Source of the DNA: Pseudomonadota bacterium
GTDB lineage: Bacteria; Desulfobacterota; Syntrophobacteria; Syntrophobacterales; Syntrophobacteraceae
Length of the DNA: 64,000 nt
Direction: 5' to 3'
NCBI GenBank assembly: GCA_023416335.1
Contig: JAEZHY010000293.1
Coordinates: forward strand, 1 to 64,000
A program made the translations under genes and the position numbers. Position 1 is the stretch's first letter. Each line of letters starts with the position of its first letter. This document shows positions 18,115 through 26,984 of this stretch, one piece after another. The notes below the pieces were generated by a model that had not been told where the DNA came from, did not search any database, and worked only from the letters and a program-made list of their open reading frames with translations.

Positions 18115-18420
18115 TCGAAAAACGGGAGTACCGGACTGACGCCCCGCAATTTCCGGGCACACCCGGGAAGGCTGCAAATTCCCGGCGTTACCGGCAACCG
18201 TTGGAGAGCGTGAGAATGTAACAGCGAGGAAGAGCCCGAAAAAAGCAGGGAGCCCTCACGATTTGCCCGGAGCTTCCTTCCGGACGAGGACGACATGGAG
18301 GAGTCTTTACGTGAATCCGTTCCCGCCGAGTCTCGGCAGGAACGTCCGGCGGTGGTCGATCGAAATCCCACCTGCCGCATCTTCGAGCAACAGCGAATAT
18401 TTTTTTGAACGGGGAATGGA
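18115..18420. other. Gap between cheW and chemoreceptor gene
   Basis: This stretch of 306 bases has no supported gene. A 42-codon frame (18296-18424) ends in an ATGA overlap with the receptor start but has no recognisable ribosome binding site or homology. GC-rich imperfect inverted repeats lie near 18130-18200. Confidence 0.35.
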
Positions 18421-20295
18421 ATGAAACTCAGTCTCAGGAACAGATTTCTTGTACCGACGATGGTATTGACCTTATTGGGCATGGGGGCACTGGCCCTGCT
18501 CTGCGGATTGGTGACCAGGCAGGCCCTGACCGAGAACCTCGATGCTCAACTGAAACAGGCGCGGGACCTTACCGAACACAGAATTACCACCTACATCAAG
18601 GATCGCAAAGCAGAGTTGACGGCCTGGAGCAAGAACTCGTCGCTCCATGCTGTTCTTATTGATGACGCGGAAGAAGGCGTGAATGCCGCTTCATTTTATC
18701 TGTCGGAACTTCAAAAGCAGTCGGCATATTTCGAGATGTTGAACCTGGAAAACACCGGAGGCGACATAATTGCTTCATCAGTCCGGAGTGCTGTCGGAAA
18801 GATCAATGTAAAGGATCGCGACTATTTTAATGAATCGATGAAAGGCAACGCCTTTGTCTCCGGGGCCAATATCAGCAGGACGAACGGGAACCTGGTAATA
18901 ATGGTGTCCGTGCCCGTTAAGGAAGGGGAGAAAATAATCGGGGTGATGCACGGCAACCTGAACCTCGGCGCATTCAATGAGGCTTTCATGGATCCAGTCA
19001 AAGTGGGTAAAGCGGGCTTCACGTTTACGTTCCAGCGGGACGGGGCCGCAATCAACCATCCGGACAAATCCTCCATTCTGAAAATCAATGCAAAAGACCA
19101 GGATTTCACCAGGGAAATGATGGCCAGGGGGGAGGGCCTGATTCGTTACGAATATCAGGGCAGACTGCGGCTTGCCGCATTCAAGACCAATCCCGAAACA
19201 GGTTGGGTATTTGCCATTGGAGCCGATCAGGACGAAATGTTCGAACCGATTCAGCGCCTTTTCTACATAAACGCGGGCGGCGTGGCCGGAGTAACTCTCC
19301 TCATGGGTGTTTTAATTATCCTGATAGCAAATTCGACAATCAGGCCGATCAGGGAGATAGCCAAGTCGCTGGGAAAGGGTGCCGAACAGGTTGCCGCCGC
19401 CTCGGAGCAGATCGCCGAACTCAGCAGTCATCTGGCCGAGGGCGCCTCGCAGCAGGCCGCTTCCATCGAAGAGACCTCTTCCTCGCTCGAGGAAATGTCT
19501 TCCATGACAAAACAGACGACCGACCACGCGGACCAGGCAAACAAGCTCATGGCTGAAACTGCAGGGGTGGTCGAAAAGGCAAATCAGTCGATGAACAGCC
19601 TCACCTCAGCCATGGTGGAGATTTCCGCGGCAAGCGAAGAGACTTCCAAGATCATCAAGACCATCGACGAGATCGCATTCCAGACCAACCTGCTGGCACT
19701 CAATGCGGCGGTCGAAGCGGCGCGGGCCGGAGAAGCGGGAGCCGGATTCGCGGTTGTCGCCGATGAGGTCAGAAACCTGGCAATGAGAGCGGCCGATGCG
19801 GCAAAGAACACTGCCGCCCTGATAGAAGGCACGGTGAGCAAGATCAGGGACGGTTCGGAAATGGTCGAGAAGACGAGTTCCGAATTCTCGCAGGTTGCCG
19901 TAAGTTCCGGAAAAATGAGAGACCTTGTCGCGGAGATTTCAGCCGCTTCAACCGAGCAGTCCCAAGGGATTAGCCAGATCGGCAGAGCTGTAGGCGAGAT
20001 GGACAAGGTCGTTCAGCAGAACGCCGCCCAGGCGGAGGAGTCGGCCGGGGCATCCGAGGAAATGAAAGTCCGGGCAGACGAAATGAAATTATTCGTAGAT
20101 GAGCTTGCTTCCATCATCGGAACCGGTGCGGCGGCAGAATCGGAACGGAAAGAAGGGAAAACTTACAGGGGTAGAACGGAGGGGAAGATTCCCGATCTAC
20201 GAATCAATTCCGAAAAGAGGGGCACGGGCAACGTGCGGCGCCTGCCCGGGAGAAATGCCGCAATTCAGTCGGAAAATAATACCATGGATTTTTGA
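18421..20295 (+). CDS. Methyl-accepting chemotaxis protein
   Basis: This 624-residue receptor has a first membrane helix at about 10-32, a periplasmic Cache-like sensor domain (about 35-280), a second helix (about 282-304) and a long cytoplasmic coiled coil. The signalling tip [21 protein letters not shown] is conserved, as is the flanking [15 protein letters not shown]. Just before it stands the [14 protein letters not shown] segment. The region after the second helix is short, and a HAMP domain is not obvious. The C-terminal tail of about 55 residues is polar and has no CheR-docking pentapeptide. The ligand is unknown. It sits between cheW and a cheW fragment. Confidence 0.9.
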   Translation: MKLSLRNRFLVPTMVLTLLGMGALALLCGLVTRQALTENLDAQLKQARDLTEHRITTYIKDRKAELTAWSKNSSLHAVLIDDAEEGVNAASFYLSELQKQSAYFEMLNLENTGGDIIASSVRSAVGKINVKDRDYFNESMKGNAFVSGANISRTNGNLVIMVSVPVKEGEKIIGVMHGNLNLGAFNEAFMDPVKVGKAGFTFTFQRDGAAINHPDKSSILKINAKDQDFTREMMARGEGLIRYEYQGRLRLAAFKTNPETGWVFAIGADQDEMFEPIQRLFYINAGGVAGVTLLMGVLIILIANSTIRPIREIAKSLGKGAEQVAAASEQIAELSSHLAEGASQQAASIEETSSSLEEMSSMTKQTTDHADQANKLMAETAGVVEKANQSMNSLTSAMVEISAASEETSKIIKTIDEIAFQTNLLALNAAVEAARAGEAGAGFAVVADEVRNLAMRAADAAKNTAALIEGTVSKIRDGSEMVEKTSSEFSQVAVSSGKMRDLVAEISAASTEQSQGISQIGRAVGEMDKVVQQNAAQAEESAGASEEMKVRADEMKLFVDELASIIGTGAAAESERKEGKTYRGRTEGKIPDLRINSEKRGTGNVRRLPGRNAAIQSENNTMDF

Positions 20296-20436
20296 ACGGA
20301 CGATCTTCTGACCGGGCCATCTCGATTGCCTGTCTATGAACTGTATCGGGCGGAAACTGTGCAGGCGGCCCGGGCAGTGTTTTTTTGCTGCCCGGATCCG
20401 AAGGAAGAAAGGGTGGACTGGTTCTCTGCAAAAAAG

Positions 20437-20547
20437 GTGGTATTCAACCTGAGGGAAAAAGTTATTCCGGTAATGGATCTTCGACTTAGGTTCGGGATGG
20501 AAACGACCGATTATACGGAACGGACCTGCATTATTGTCTCGAGGTGA
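20437..20547 (+). pseudogene. Truncated CheW remnant
   Basis: Translation gives about 36 residues that follow the middle of the intact CheW at 17626: VINLRGKVIPVIDLRLRF there and VFNLREKVIPVMDLRLRF here, then YTERTCIIV in both. The match begins abruptly after unrelated sequence and ends at a TGA, so N- and C-terminal parts are lost. It looks like the leftover of a cheW duplication around the receptor gene. The rest of the 20296-20784 gap shows no gene. Confidence 0.75.
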
Positions 20548-20784
20548 AAAATTCGACAAGAGACGAGTCTCTTTGTTTGAACCCGGGAAATAAAAATGCC
20601 CTGAACCGGAGCTGTGCGAAGCTTTCTCGAAAACTGGGCCAATTACCGGAACTTAGGGTTGACGGTGGAATTCTTATCAAATATTTTAACCCTTTACCGA
20701 TTCCGAATCCTGGACTCGGTCCTTCGAAGAGACCACGGGATTCCGTCTTGCCGAACTCGACCTGCTGAATTGGAGAAATCAAAG

Positions 20785-21348
20785 ATGAAAAAGAAGGCCA
20801 TGGGGAAATTCTTCTATGCACTTGCATGCATGCTTCTTCTCTTCCAGAGTCAGGCGGCATTTGGGGCCCAGCCCCCTGATGATCTTCCGGCTGCAACGTT
20901 TACCATTCCCGCACCGGAGAATGCGCAGGCACAGAAATACCTCGGCCTGAAATCGATGGATCCGTTTACCGTCTCCAACACCAGCGCCAAGCTCGTAATC
21001 ATCGAATTCTTCAGTGCCCTCTGTCCGCAGTGTCATATCAACGCGCCGATCGTGAACAGGCTCTACAAAACGGTGCTCGATGATCCGAGCCTGGCCGATG
21101 TAAAGGTGATCGGGATAGCCGTAGGCAGCGAAAAAGCCCAGGTGGAAGCCTATAAGAAGAACTTCAAAGTGCCGTTCCCGATCTTCCTGGACGACAAGTT
21201 CGCAATCTCGGCCGCGATGGATGGGGTGGAGACCCCCACCACCATGATCATTTCGGCCAAAGATGGTAAGGTGCTTGCGAGCCATCACGGAGTCATCAAG
21301 GATTTCGACGGCTTCCTGAAGGAACTGAAAACCTTGCACAAAAAATAG
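20785..21348 (+). CDS. Exported thioredoxin-like protein (TlpA family)
   Basis: This 187-residue protein has a signal peptide (about 1-27, ending QAAFG) and a thioredoxin-like fold with the redox motif CPQC in FFSALCPQCHINAPIV. The cis-Pro region is ETPTTMII. It probably acts in the periplasm in disulfide reduction or isomerisation. It is first in an operon with a cNMP/rhodanese membrane protein, a MauE-like membrane protein and a lipoprotein. A thioredoxin-like protein beside a MauE-like protein recalls the MauD/MauE pair needed to mature methylamine dehydrogenase, so a role in cysteine-protein maturation is plausible. The start at 20785 has GGAGA upstream; the longer frame to 20614 is rejected. 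Confidence 0.8.
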   Translation: MKKKAMGKFFYALACMLLLFQSQAAFGAQPPDDLPAATFTIPAPENAQAQKYLGLKSMDPFTVSNTSAKLVIIEFFSALCPQCHINAPIVNRLYKTVLDDPSLADVKVIGIAVGSEKAQVEAYKKNFKVPFPIFLDDKFAISAAMDGVETPTTMIISAKDGKVLASHHGVIKDFDGFLKELKTLHKK

Positions 21349-21351
21349 CAG

Positions 21352-22281
21352 ATGACGATGGCCGCAAATAAAGCAAACGAAGAAGTCCTCAAAAGGTGCG
21401 CGGTTTTTCGGGACCTGCCGGCAGAGAAGGTGGCAGAGTTGGCCGGGGTGGTCGAAAACAGGACGGTGCCGCCGAACGGTATTGTCTTCCGTGAAGGAGA
21501 CGAGGCCGACGGCTTCTATGTCGTTGCCTCGGGTAAGGTCCGAATCTACGCCAGCCACGGCGGTTCGGTCGAGCGGGAGTTGTCCGTACTGGGCCCGGGC
21601 GACAGTTTCGGAGAAGTGGCCCTCCTCACCGGCGAAACCCGTACCGCAACCGTTGAAGCGATGAGCGATCTCGAACTGGTCGTCCTCCGCAAAAAGCATT
21701 TTGACGGTATGCTGCGGGATTTTCCCGACATTTCCAGGATGTTCATGAAGGAAATGCGGAGCTGGCTGGTGAAGGACCAGGCCCTGATAGAGGAAGAAGC
21801 CGGGGTGGCATTGAGGGCTTCGCGGACCTCCTGGATCGACTTTGTCCTTATCATCGGAATAAGCATACTCCTGGCGGTTTCATTCAACCATTCGAATCCC
21901 AACGGGATTCCACTGTTTCCCGATCCGCCGGATACCGCATCGTTTCCTCACATCAGCGCTTCCGCAGCTTACGAGAACCTCAAGCAGGGCAAAACGATCA
22001 TTATCGATTCCATGCCCGCCAACTTCTTTCAAAAACGGCATATCAAGGGAGCCGTCAACATGCCGATGGCCCTCTTCGATATCGTGTTCCTTATGAACTT
22101 TTCCGAAGACGACAAAGAGAAGGAAATCCTGGTGTACGGCAACACGATAAGCAGGCCGTACGATCTGGAAATTGCCGGAAAACTCCAGCTGCGCGGATAC
22201 ACGAACATCCGGATAATCGACGGAGGCCTCTCCGCCTGGGAGGCGCAGGGCTACCCGGTTGAAGACAAGGCTGCCAAATGA
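21352..22281 (+). CDS. Cyclic-nucleotide-binding domain / membrane helix / rhodanese-like protein
   Basis: The 309-residue protein begins with a cNMP-binding domain (about 12-130, with GEVALLTGETRTATVEA matching the phosphate-binding cassette). A hydrophobic helix follows at about 163-180, then a rhodanese-like domain (about 200-305) with HIKGAVNMP and GGLSAWEAQGYPV. The rhodanese active-site loop reads VYGNTISRP and contains no cysteine, so sulfurtransferase activity is unlikely. With one helix, the nucleotide domain and the rhodanese domain should lie on opposite sides of the membrane. It overlaps the next gene by four bases (ATGA) and follows the thioredoxin gene by three bases. Confidence 0.8.
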   Translation: MTMAANKANEEVLKRCAVFRDLPAEKVAELAGVVENRTVPPNGIVFREGDEADGFYVVASGKVRIYASHGGSVERELSVLGPGDSFGEVALLTGETRTATVEAMSDLELVVLRKKHFDGMLRDFPDISRMFMKEMRSWLVKDQALIEEEAGVALRASRTSWIDFVLIIGISILLAVSFNHSNPNGIPLFPDPPDTASFPHISASAAYENLKQGKTIIIDSMPANFFQKRHIKGAVNMPMALFDIVFLMNFSEDDKEKEILVYGNTISRPYDLEIAGKLQLRGYTNIRIIDGGLSAWEAQGYPVEDKAAK

Positions 22282-22778
22282 TCGGATCTTTTGCAAAACG
22301 GATAATCACGAGCCAATACCTGGCGCTTCTGCTCAGGATCTATATCGGCTACTTCTTCGTCTACGCCAGCGTGAGCAAGATACCGTATCCTGCCCAGTTT
22401 GCGGAAGCTATTGCAAATTACCGGCTCCTGCCGTATATGGTCCTCAACCTTGGCGCGGTGATACTGCCCTGGATCGAGTTCGTCGCCGGTCTGTTCCTTA
22501 TCATCGGGTTCAAGTCGCGGGCTTCGGTGGTCATTATCGGGCTCCTGCTGATCATGTTCGATGTCATGATCCTGATAAACATGTACTGGGGAGCACCGAT
22601 CACCTGCGGCTGCTACGATACGGTAGGGGAACCGATCGGCTGGAAAAAGATCAGTGAAAATGCGCTGATGTTGGTCTTCACCGTCCAGATTTACCTCTAT
22701 GACGGGTTGAACCTCTTCAGCAAGTGGGGAATCGTATCCGGTGCGAAAAAACGAACAGCATCCGCAATTGCAGGATAG
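22278..22778 (+). CDS. MauE/DoxX-like membrane protein
   Basis: This 166-residue protein has four hydrophobic helices and the segment PITCGCYDTVGEPIGW, a Cys pair typical of the MauE branch of DoxX-like proteins. Such proteins act with thioredoxin-like partners in electron or disulfide exchange across the membrane. The start overlaps the upstream stop by ATGA. The last residues are polar. Position between a thioredoxin-like gene and a lipoprotein gene suggests a joint redox maturation unit (inference). Confidence 0.75.
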   Translation: MIGSFAKRIITSQYLALLLRIYIGYFFVYASVSKIPYPAQFAEAIANYRLLPYMVLNLGAVILPWIEFVAGLFLIIGFKSRASVVIIGLLLIMFDVMILINMYWGAPITCGCYDTVGEPIGWKKISENALMLVFTVQIYLYDGLNLFSKWGIVSGAKKRTASAIAG

Positions 22779-22788
22779 GTCCATATCG

Positions 22789-23136
22789 ATGCGCGGAAGA
22801 TCCTGGTCCGACAGTCGAATCTGGTTGGTTTCTCTATTCTCTCTGCTTCTTGTTTGCGTGATCTCGTGCGGAAACAGAGAACAGCCAATCGGTACATACG
22901 TTGCCGATGAGAAGGAATCCCCGAAACAGACCGATACCAGCCTCGAATTGAAGGAAAACGGGATGGGGACCTGGAAGGTCGGTGACGACGAGGTTTCCTT
23001 TACGTGGTATGTCAAAGGCGATGAACTGCGAGTTCACACCAAAGGCGGCGGCGTAATCGTGGGGAAACTCGAAAAAGACGCCATCCGCGTGACCCTGCCG
23101 GGCTCAAAGACCGTGGCATTTACGAAGATGAAATAG
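22789..23136 (+). CDS. Small lipoprotein of unknown function
   Basis: This protein of about 115 residues has an N-terminal hydrophobic segment ending in a lipobox, CVISCGN, so it is probably lipid-anchored. The mature part of about 85 residues is rich in beta-forming alternation (GTYVADE, GTWKVGDDEVSFTWYV, GGGVIVGKL) and resembles a small beta barrel. No family was recognised. The ATG at 22789 is chosen because the signal peptide starts there; an upstream start at 22741 would overlap the MauE-like gene. It is the last gene before the terminator at 23189. Confidence 0.65.
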   Translation: MRGRSWSDSRIWLVSLFSLLLVCVISCGNREQPIGTYVADEKESPKQTDTSLELKENGMGTWKVGDDEVSFTWYVKGDELRVHTKGGGVIVGKLEKDAIRVTLPGSKTVAFTKMK

Positions 23137-23188
23137 ATTTGTCCGGTCTTGTGCGGCCGGGCAACCGTGAAACGATTTTCTTCCGAAA

Positions 23189-23227
23189 AGCGAAAGCCCC
23201 CTTGTTTGAAGGGGGCTTTCGCTTTTT
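23189..23227 (+). terminator. Strong Rho-independent terminator
   Basis: A perfect 15-base stem (AGCGAAAGCCCCCTT and its complement, loop GTTTG) is followed at once by TTTT. It closes the operon that starts at 20785. Confidence 0.92.
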
Positions 23228-23317
23228 GTGGGTTCCCGGTTCGATTCTCAAGTCTGATCCCAGGTTCCGTCCCGGTCGCCTATATCCAAGCCTGCACAAA
23301 TGTGAACGGCGAGCCGT

Positions 23318-23457
23318 GTAGGGTGGGCACACTGCCTTATCGTGCCCACCATCCGTCTACTTGGGTCCGGCATGGTGGGAAAAGACGCTCATCGAGATTG
23401 CCGGACGGTGGGCACCCGAAATGAAGGGTGCCCACCCTACGCCCTGCCGTTCTCCTC
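23318..23457. repeat. Dispersed repeat family A, full copy
   Basis: GTAGGGTGGGCAC at the left end is mirrored by GTGCCCACCCTAC near the right end, with a second inner pair (TCGTGCCCACC / GGTGGGCACC). A copy with the same order of parts and the same CCTGCCGTTCTCC flank lies at 54965-55096. Family members have no coding capacity and are confined to gaps in this window. Confidence 0.75.
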
Positions 23458-23495
23458 TTAGGTGGCTTCACTGCGGACCGCCGATAATGGGCAGT

Positions 23496-24047
23496 TTAAC
23501 CCGCGCTGCTGCCGCTCGGCTGTACCCCGCACACCCTTACCTGGTTGTCAACGTTGAGTGCGAGGTCTTCGTGAAACTCACCCGCCCCGGTCTTCAGAGT
23601 GAGTTGGATACCCTGGTCTCCTCCGGTCATCGGCGAAACGGAGCTTGCCTCCTCCGGCCCGGTGCCCTGCTTCAGATTCGATTCCGGCCATATCACGTGC
23701 AATATGATCTGGTTGGGCCGGACCGTCTCTTCCTGCAGCGGCTGTCTGCCGCTTGTCGTAAACTTCCCTTCCTGTGAGCCGTTGTTCAGGTAGTAGGACT
23801 CATCCCAGGCGATGGTAATGGGCTGCTTGCTCCTGTTTCGGAACACGAACTGGAAGGCCACCCAATCTTTTCCCTGCTCGGTTTGAACCGGCCTGAGGTA
23901 GGCTTCGTAATCCCGGGTACTGATTTTCTGTGTCGGGCAGGTCGCGCTTCTCACTTTGCCGCCGGCGGGGTTGTCGGCCAGGGCGTTTCCCCGGTACGGC
24001 GTGAAAATGAAAGAAAAAAACAATAAAGCCAATAGTGACTTGCTCAT
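23496..24047 (-). CDS. Exported protein of unknown function
   Basis: This 183-residue protein has a clear signal peptide (MSKSLLALLFFSFIF, cleavage probably near NALA). The mature part contains one beta-rich domain with FQFVFRNRSKQPITIAWDE, a pattern seen in periplasmic immunoglobulin-like folds, and two Cys (in SATCPTQ and VRVCGV) that could form a disulfide. AAGGAGG lies before the start. No family was recognised, and neighbours give no hint. Downstream lies repeat family A. Confidence 0.65.
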   Translation of the reverse strand: MSKSLLALLFFSFIFTPYRGNALADNPAGGKVRSATCPTQKISTRDYEAYLRPVQTEQGKDWVAFQFVFRNRSKQPITIAWDESYYLNNGSQEGKFTTSGRQPLQEETVRPNQIILHVIWPESNLKQGTGPEEASSVSPMTGGDQGIQLTLKTGAGEFHEDLALNVDNQVRVCGVQPSGSSAG

Positions 24048-24495
24048 TTGAACCTCCTTTTGATTTCTCCTGATAAAAATGTAAGTAAAGGGGGAGCCCG
24101 TTCAACCGACGCGGAGGTTGCCCGAGGACATCCGCCGGCGCCTGCGCGACCCCGGGCGGGCATTCTCGCGATGTCCATATTATCGGGCTGATGTCGCGAA
24201 CGTTTTTGCCATTTCCGAAAAAGATCCTCTATTCCTGCCTTCCCATTTCGGGCGCAATCGTGGTAGTTGCATCCATCGAAACATTACCGCCGGAATCTTT
24301 TCCCCGGCGGAACTTCGGCAAAAAGAGACCTCTGACCGCGTATAGAGCGGGAAGTGACAGGGATTGGGGAGGTCGCAAAAGGCTTTATGAGACATGTAAG
24401 CGGTGAGCCGGGTAGGGTGGGCACAGGCTTTATCGAGCCCACCGTCCGACTTTGCGGAAAGAAGGTGGGCAGATAGGGAGAGGACGTACATATTC
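24048..24495. repeat. Gap with repeat family A copy (24412-24451)
   Basis: Most of this 448-base gap is unremarkable. GGTAGGGTGGGCACAGG and its partner TCGAGCCCACCGTCCG form one arm pair of repeat family A at 24412-24451, directly before the YhcH ribosome binding site AGGGAGAGG. The minus-strand gene's ribosome binding site is at the left end. Confidence 0.6.
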
Positions 24496-24951
24496 ATGAT
24501 TTACGACAAACTTGAACACATCGGAAATTACTTCCCGGCCGGGAGCCCGATTTCCAGGGCTGTGCGCTTTGCCTGTGAGTTCGATACGCAGAAACCGGAC
24601 GGGAGGTACGAGATCGAGGGGGATGAGATCTATGCCCAGGTGTCCTCCTACGAGACCTGTCCGGCCGAGGAGCGCCGGTTCGAGGCACACAGGAAACACA
24701 TCGACGTTCAGATCCTCCTGAAGGGGGAGGAAAAGATCGAGGTCTCGCTTGTAGACGACATGGAGACTATCGAGGAGTATTCCGAGGCGAAGGACATAAC
24801 CTTTCTCAAGGCGCCTCCCGTACCTGCTTCGATTGTCCTGGTCCCCGGATATTTTGCGGTCATCCGGCCGCACGAAATTCACCGCCCGAACTGTCAACTC
24901 GGTGCCAAACGGCAGGTGCGAAAAATCGTCGTGAAAGTCCTCGCCGAGTGA
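24496..24951 (+). CDS. YhcH/YjgK/YiaL family protein
   Basis: This 151-residue cupin-fold protein matches the YhcH/YjgK/YiaL family. Typical parts are YETCPAEERRFEAHRKHIDVQ with the putative metal-binding His residues, and FAVIRPHEIHRPN near the C terminus. Relatives are linked to sugar-acid catabolism, and the biochemical activity is mostly unassigned. The ATG at 24496 follows AGGGAGAGG and starts with the family motif MIYDKL. It stands alone here, with no sugar genes next to it. Confidence 0.83.
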   Translation: MIYDKLEHIGNYFPAGSPISRAVRFACEFDTQKPDGRYEIEGDEIYAQVSSYETCPAEERRFEAHRKHIDVQILLKGEEKIEVSLVDDMETIEEYSEAKDITFLKAPPVPASIVLVPGYFAVIRPHEIHRPNCQLGAKRQVRKIVVKVLAE

Positions 24952-25129
24952 GCAAATGGAATGCGATACCGAAGAAGGTGGTTTGTTTCGGGAAATAATT
25001 ATGAGGCTTTTGCCGGCAGGTGATTCCACTTGCCGGCTGACCGCGCGCGAGCGTCGATCACAAACCGGCCGGCACCGATGATTTCCTCCGCAAAAAGATA
25101 TCGAGCGTGACTCAACTAAGGTGAGATGC

Positions 25130-25294
25130 TCAGCTCTTACGGCTCGTCTTCGAAGTGAATGCGGAAATGAGTTGTTTGATTTCTTCGCTACGGCATTTTG
25201 GGCAGGTCACTCTGGTTTTGTCGCGCTCGGAAAGGCTCATGATGAGCATGAACTCTTCCTTGCAGGCTTCGCACTTATACTCGTAAGTAGGCAT
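25130..25294 (-). CDS. FmdB-type zinc ribbon protein
   Basis: This 54-residue protein starts MPTYEYKCEACKEEF and has a second CPKC pair, making the four-Cys zinc ribbon of the FmdB family. FmdB proteins were named as putative regulators in formamidase operons; their role is not settled. AGGAGA precedes the ATG at 25294; the longer frame to 25312 lacks a ribosome binding site. It lies downstream of the MFS gene on the same strand, about 155 bases away. Confidence 0.8.
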   Translation of the reverse strand: MPTYEYKCEACKEEFMLIMSLSERDKTRVTCPKCRSEEIKQLISAFTSKTSRKS

Positions 25295-25449
25295 GCTCGA
25301 TCTCCTGTCCATGAGGTCTCACGTGGTTTTTGCCAGGCCTTATCGAAGGGAAAGAGAGTTGCTTACCGTTAGTTCTGGCAACCACATTAGGAACGTGCCT
25401 ATCCAAAGTCAATGACGCTTCCAATTCGCGCCTGCAGCCGTCCGTCCCT

Positions 25450-26613
25450 TCAGTGCCGTTTATCGTGGCGCATCTCCAGGAATCCGGCCGCAAACGGCAG
25501 GCACAGCACCAATACCCCCAGTGCGGCAACGCCTATCCAACCCTCATGGATGTAGGCCCATCCGCTCGCAGTAATGCCCGCGAAGCCTCCGAGATAGTAA
25601 AAGAGCACGTACAGCGAATTTGCCTTGCCACGGCTGGACGTGAGCTTCCTGTTGAGCGCCCCCGCCGCGGATGCATGCACGGTGAAAAAACCGGCGCAGA
25701 CAAGAGTCAGGCTGACGGCAATCGCGACTATGGATTTGAGCAGAGTCAGTGCGATGGCCGATGCAAATATAACTGAACCCAACGCCATGGCCGCCCCATT
25801 TCCCAGCCGGTTGCTGAGGCTCCCCGCAATCGGACCCGTTACAATTCCCACGATATAGGAGAGATAAAGCATCGTGATGAGGTGGGTAGGCGCATTGAAC
25901 GGAGGTCCCGAAAGATAGAAGGGCAGGTAATTGAAAATGGAGGAGAAAACGAAATAGGCACCGAACGATACGGAAAAGATGCGCAGAAGTTCCGGCCTGG
26001 AGAGCAGTTTCCCAAAGCCCTGGGTTTCCCCCAAACCCTTTTGGTGTCGTGTCCCTTCGTGCAGCCACTTTGCGGCAACGCAGGTTGCGGCAAAAAGAAA
26101 AATCGAAGCGGAAACGAATGCGTATCGCCAATGAAGAGGCGGATGAATCCAGCCGCCGAGCAGTCTGCCGCTCAAGCCGCCCGCAACAGTGGCCGAGATG
26201 TAGGAGCCCATCACTACGTTCAGGCGTTCTATCGGCAGGGACCGAGCCAGAAAGGCCGCAATGCAGGTCGTCAGGGCCGGGATGAACAGTCCCTGGACAA
26301 ACCTTGCAGCAACGAGCGTGGATAAGCTGCCGGTAATCGCACAGAATGCGCTGCAGGCGGAGATTACGAGTCCGCCGGTAAGGATGATCGGCTTTATGCG
26401 GAAACGGTCTGCGAGTATGCCGAAAGGCAGATTGGCCAGGGCGATGCCGAGAATAACCGCGGAAATCGAATGTGAGGCCTGTGCTTCATCGACGCCGAAT
26501 TCCGCCTGGAGCACCGGAAGGACCGGCTGAGTTATATAGACGGTGGTAAAAGCCGCCCAGACAACAAAAAAGACGACGGCCTGCAGTCCGATTATTTCTC
26601 TTCTTGTCATCAT
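25450..26613 (-). CDS. MFS transporter
   Basis: This 387-residue protein has 12 hydrophobic segments and MFS signatures, including FGILADRFRIKP between helices 2 and 3 and GGWIHPPLHWRYAF after helix 5. It resembles the YnfM-like inner membrane transport proteins. The substrate is unknown. It starts at 26613, with a second ATG one codon later. The upstream gap of about 370 bases holds repeat families A and B, which separate it from the aminotransferase gene. Confidence 0.83.
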   Translation of the reverse strand: MMTRREIIGLQAVVFFVVWAAFTTVYITQPVLPVLQAEFGVDEAQASHSISAVILGIALANLPFGILADRFRIKPIILTGGLVISACSAFCAITGSLSTLVAARFVQGLFIPALTTCIAAFLARSLPIERLNVVMGSYISATVAGGLSGRLLGGWIHPPLHWRYAFVSASIFLFAATCVAAKWLHEGTRHQKGLGETQGFGKLLSRPELLRIFSVSFGAYFVFSSIFNYLPFYLSGPPFNAPTHLITMLYLSYIVGIVTGPIAGSLSNRLGNGAAMALGSVIFASAIALTLLKSIVAIAVSLTLVCAGFFTVHASAAGALNRKLTSSRGKANSLYVLFYYLGGFAGITASGWAYIHEGWIGVAALGVLVLCLPFAAGFLEMRHDKRH

Positions 26614-26657
26614 ATGCTACCTGAATTGTTCGTAAAATCTCCAACTGGACAACTCTG

Positions 26658-26845
26658 GGGCGGGCACGGGTTTATCGTGCCCACCGGTTTTGAGATTCGC
26701 CGAAATTGGTGCAAGAGTGGAGACCGCAATAGAGTTACCCTGAGCCGGCACGGCGCGTCCCGGATACTATCCGGCCTGCCGGGGCGGGGTTCCCAAGGCG
26801 GACCTCGGGAACCAGCGCGTATTCCCTTAAAGCAACAACATTGAC
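26658..26845. repeat. Repeat families A (26658-26686) and B (26771-26845)
   Basis: GGGGCGGGCACGGG and ATCGTGCCCACCGG form a short family A element. Bases 26771-26845 are a 75-base family B element whose reverse complement closely matches 51353-51429, including GTCAATGTTGTTGCTTTAA and a GGTTCCC/GGGAACC hairpin. The remaining bases of the 26614-26984 gap show no gene. Confidence 0.75.
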
Positions 26846-26984
26846 GATAACCCCACCGTGCTGCGCTCCCCCTACGTCGCTCAATGTTCTCATCATGGAA
26901 CAAAAATGCCGGCACGAGGGCCGGCGCTATTGCTCGTTGAATGAGGCCCGGAAGGGCCCCGACGTTTCCCGGACGCTAATTCAT

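Noticed and set aside
18296..18424. A 42-residue frame ending in an ATGA overlap with the chemoreceptor start
   Set aside because: The overlap could be chance; there is no ribosome binding site or conserved motif.
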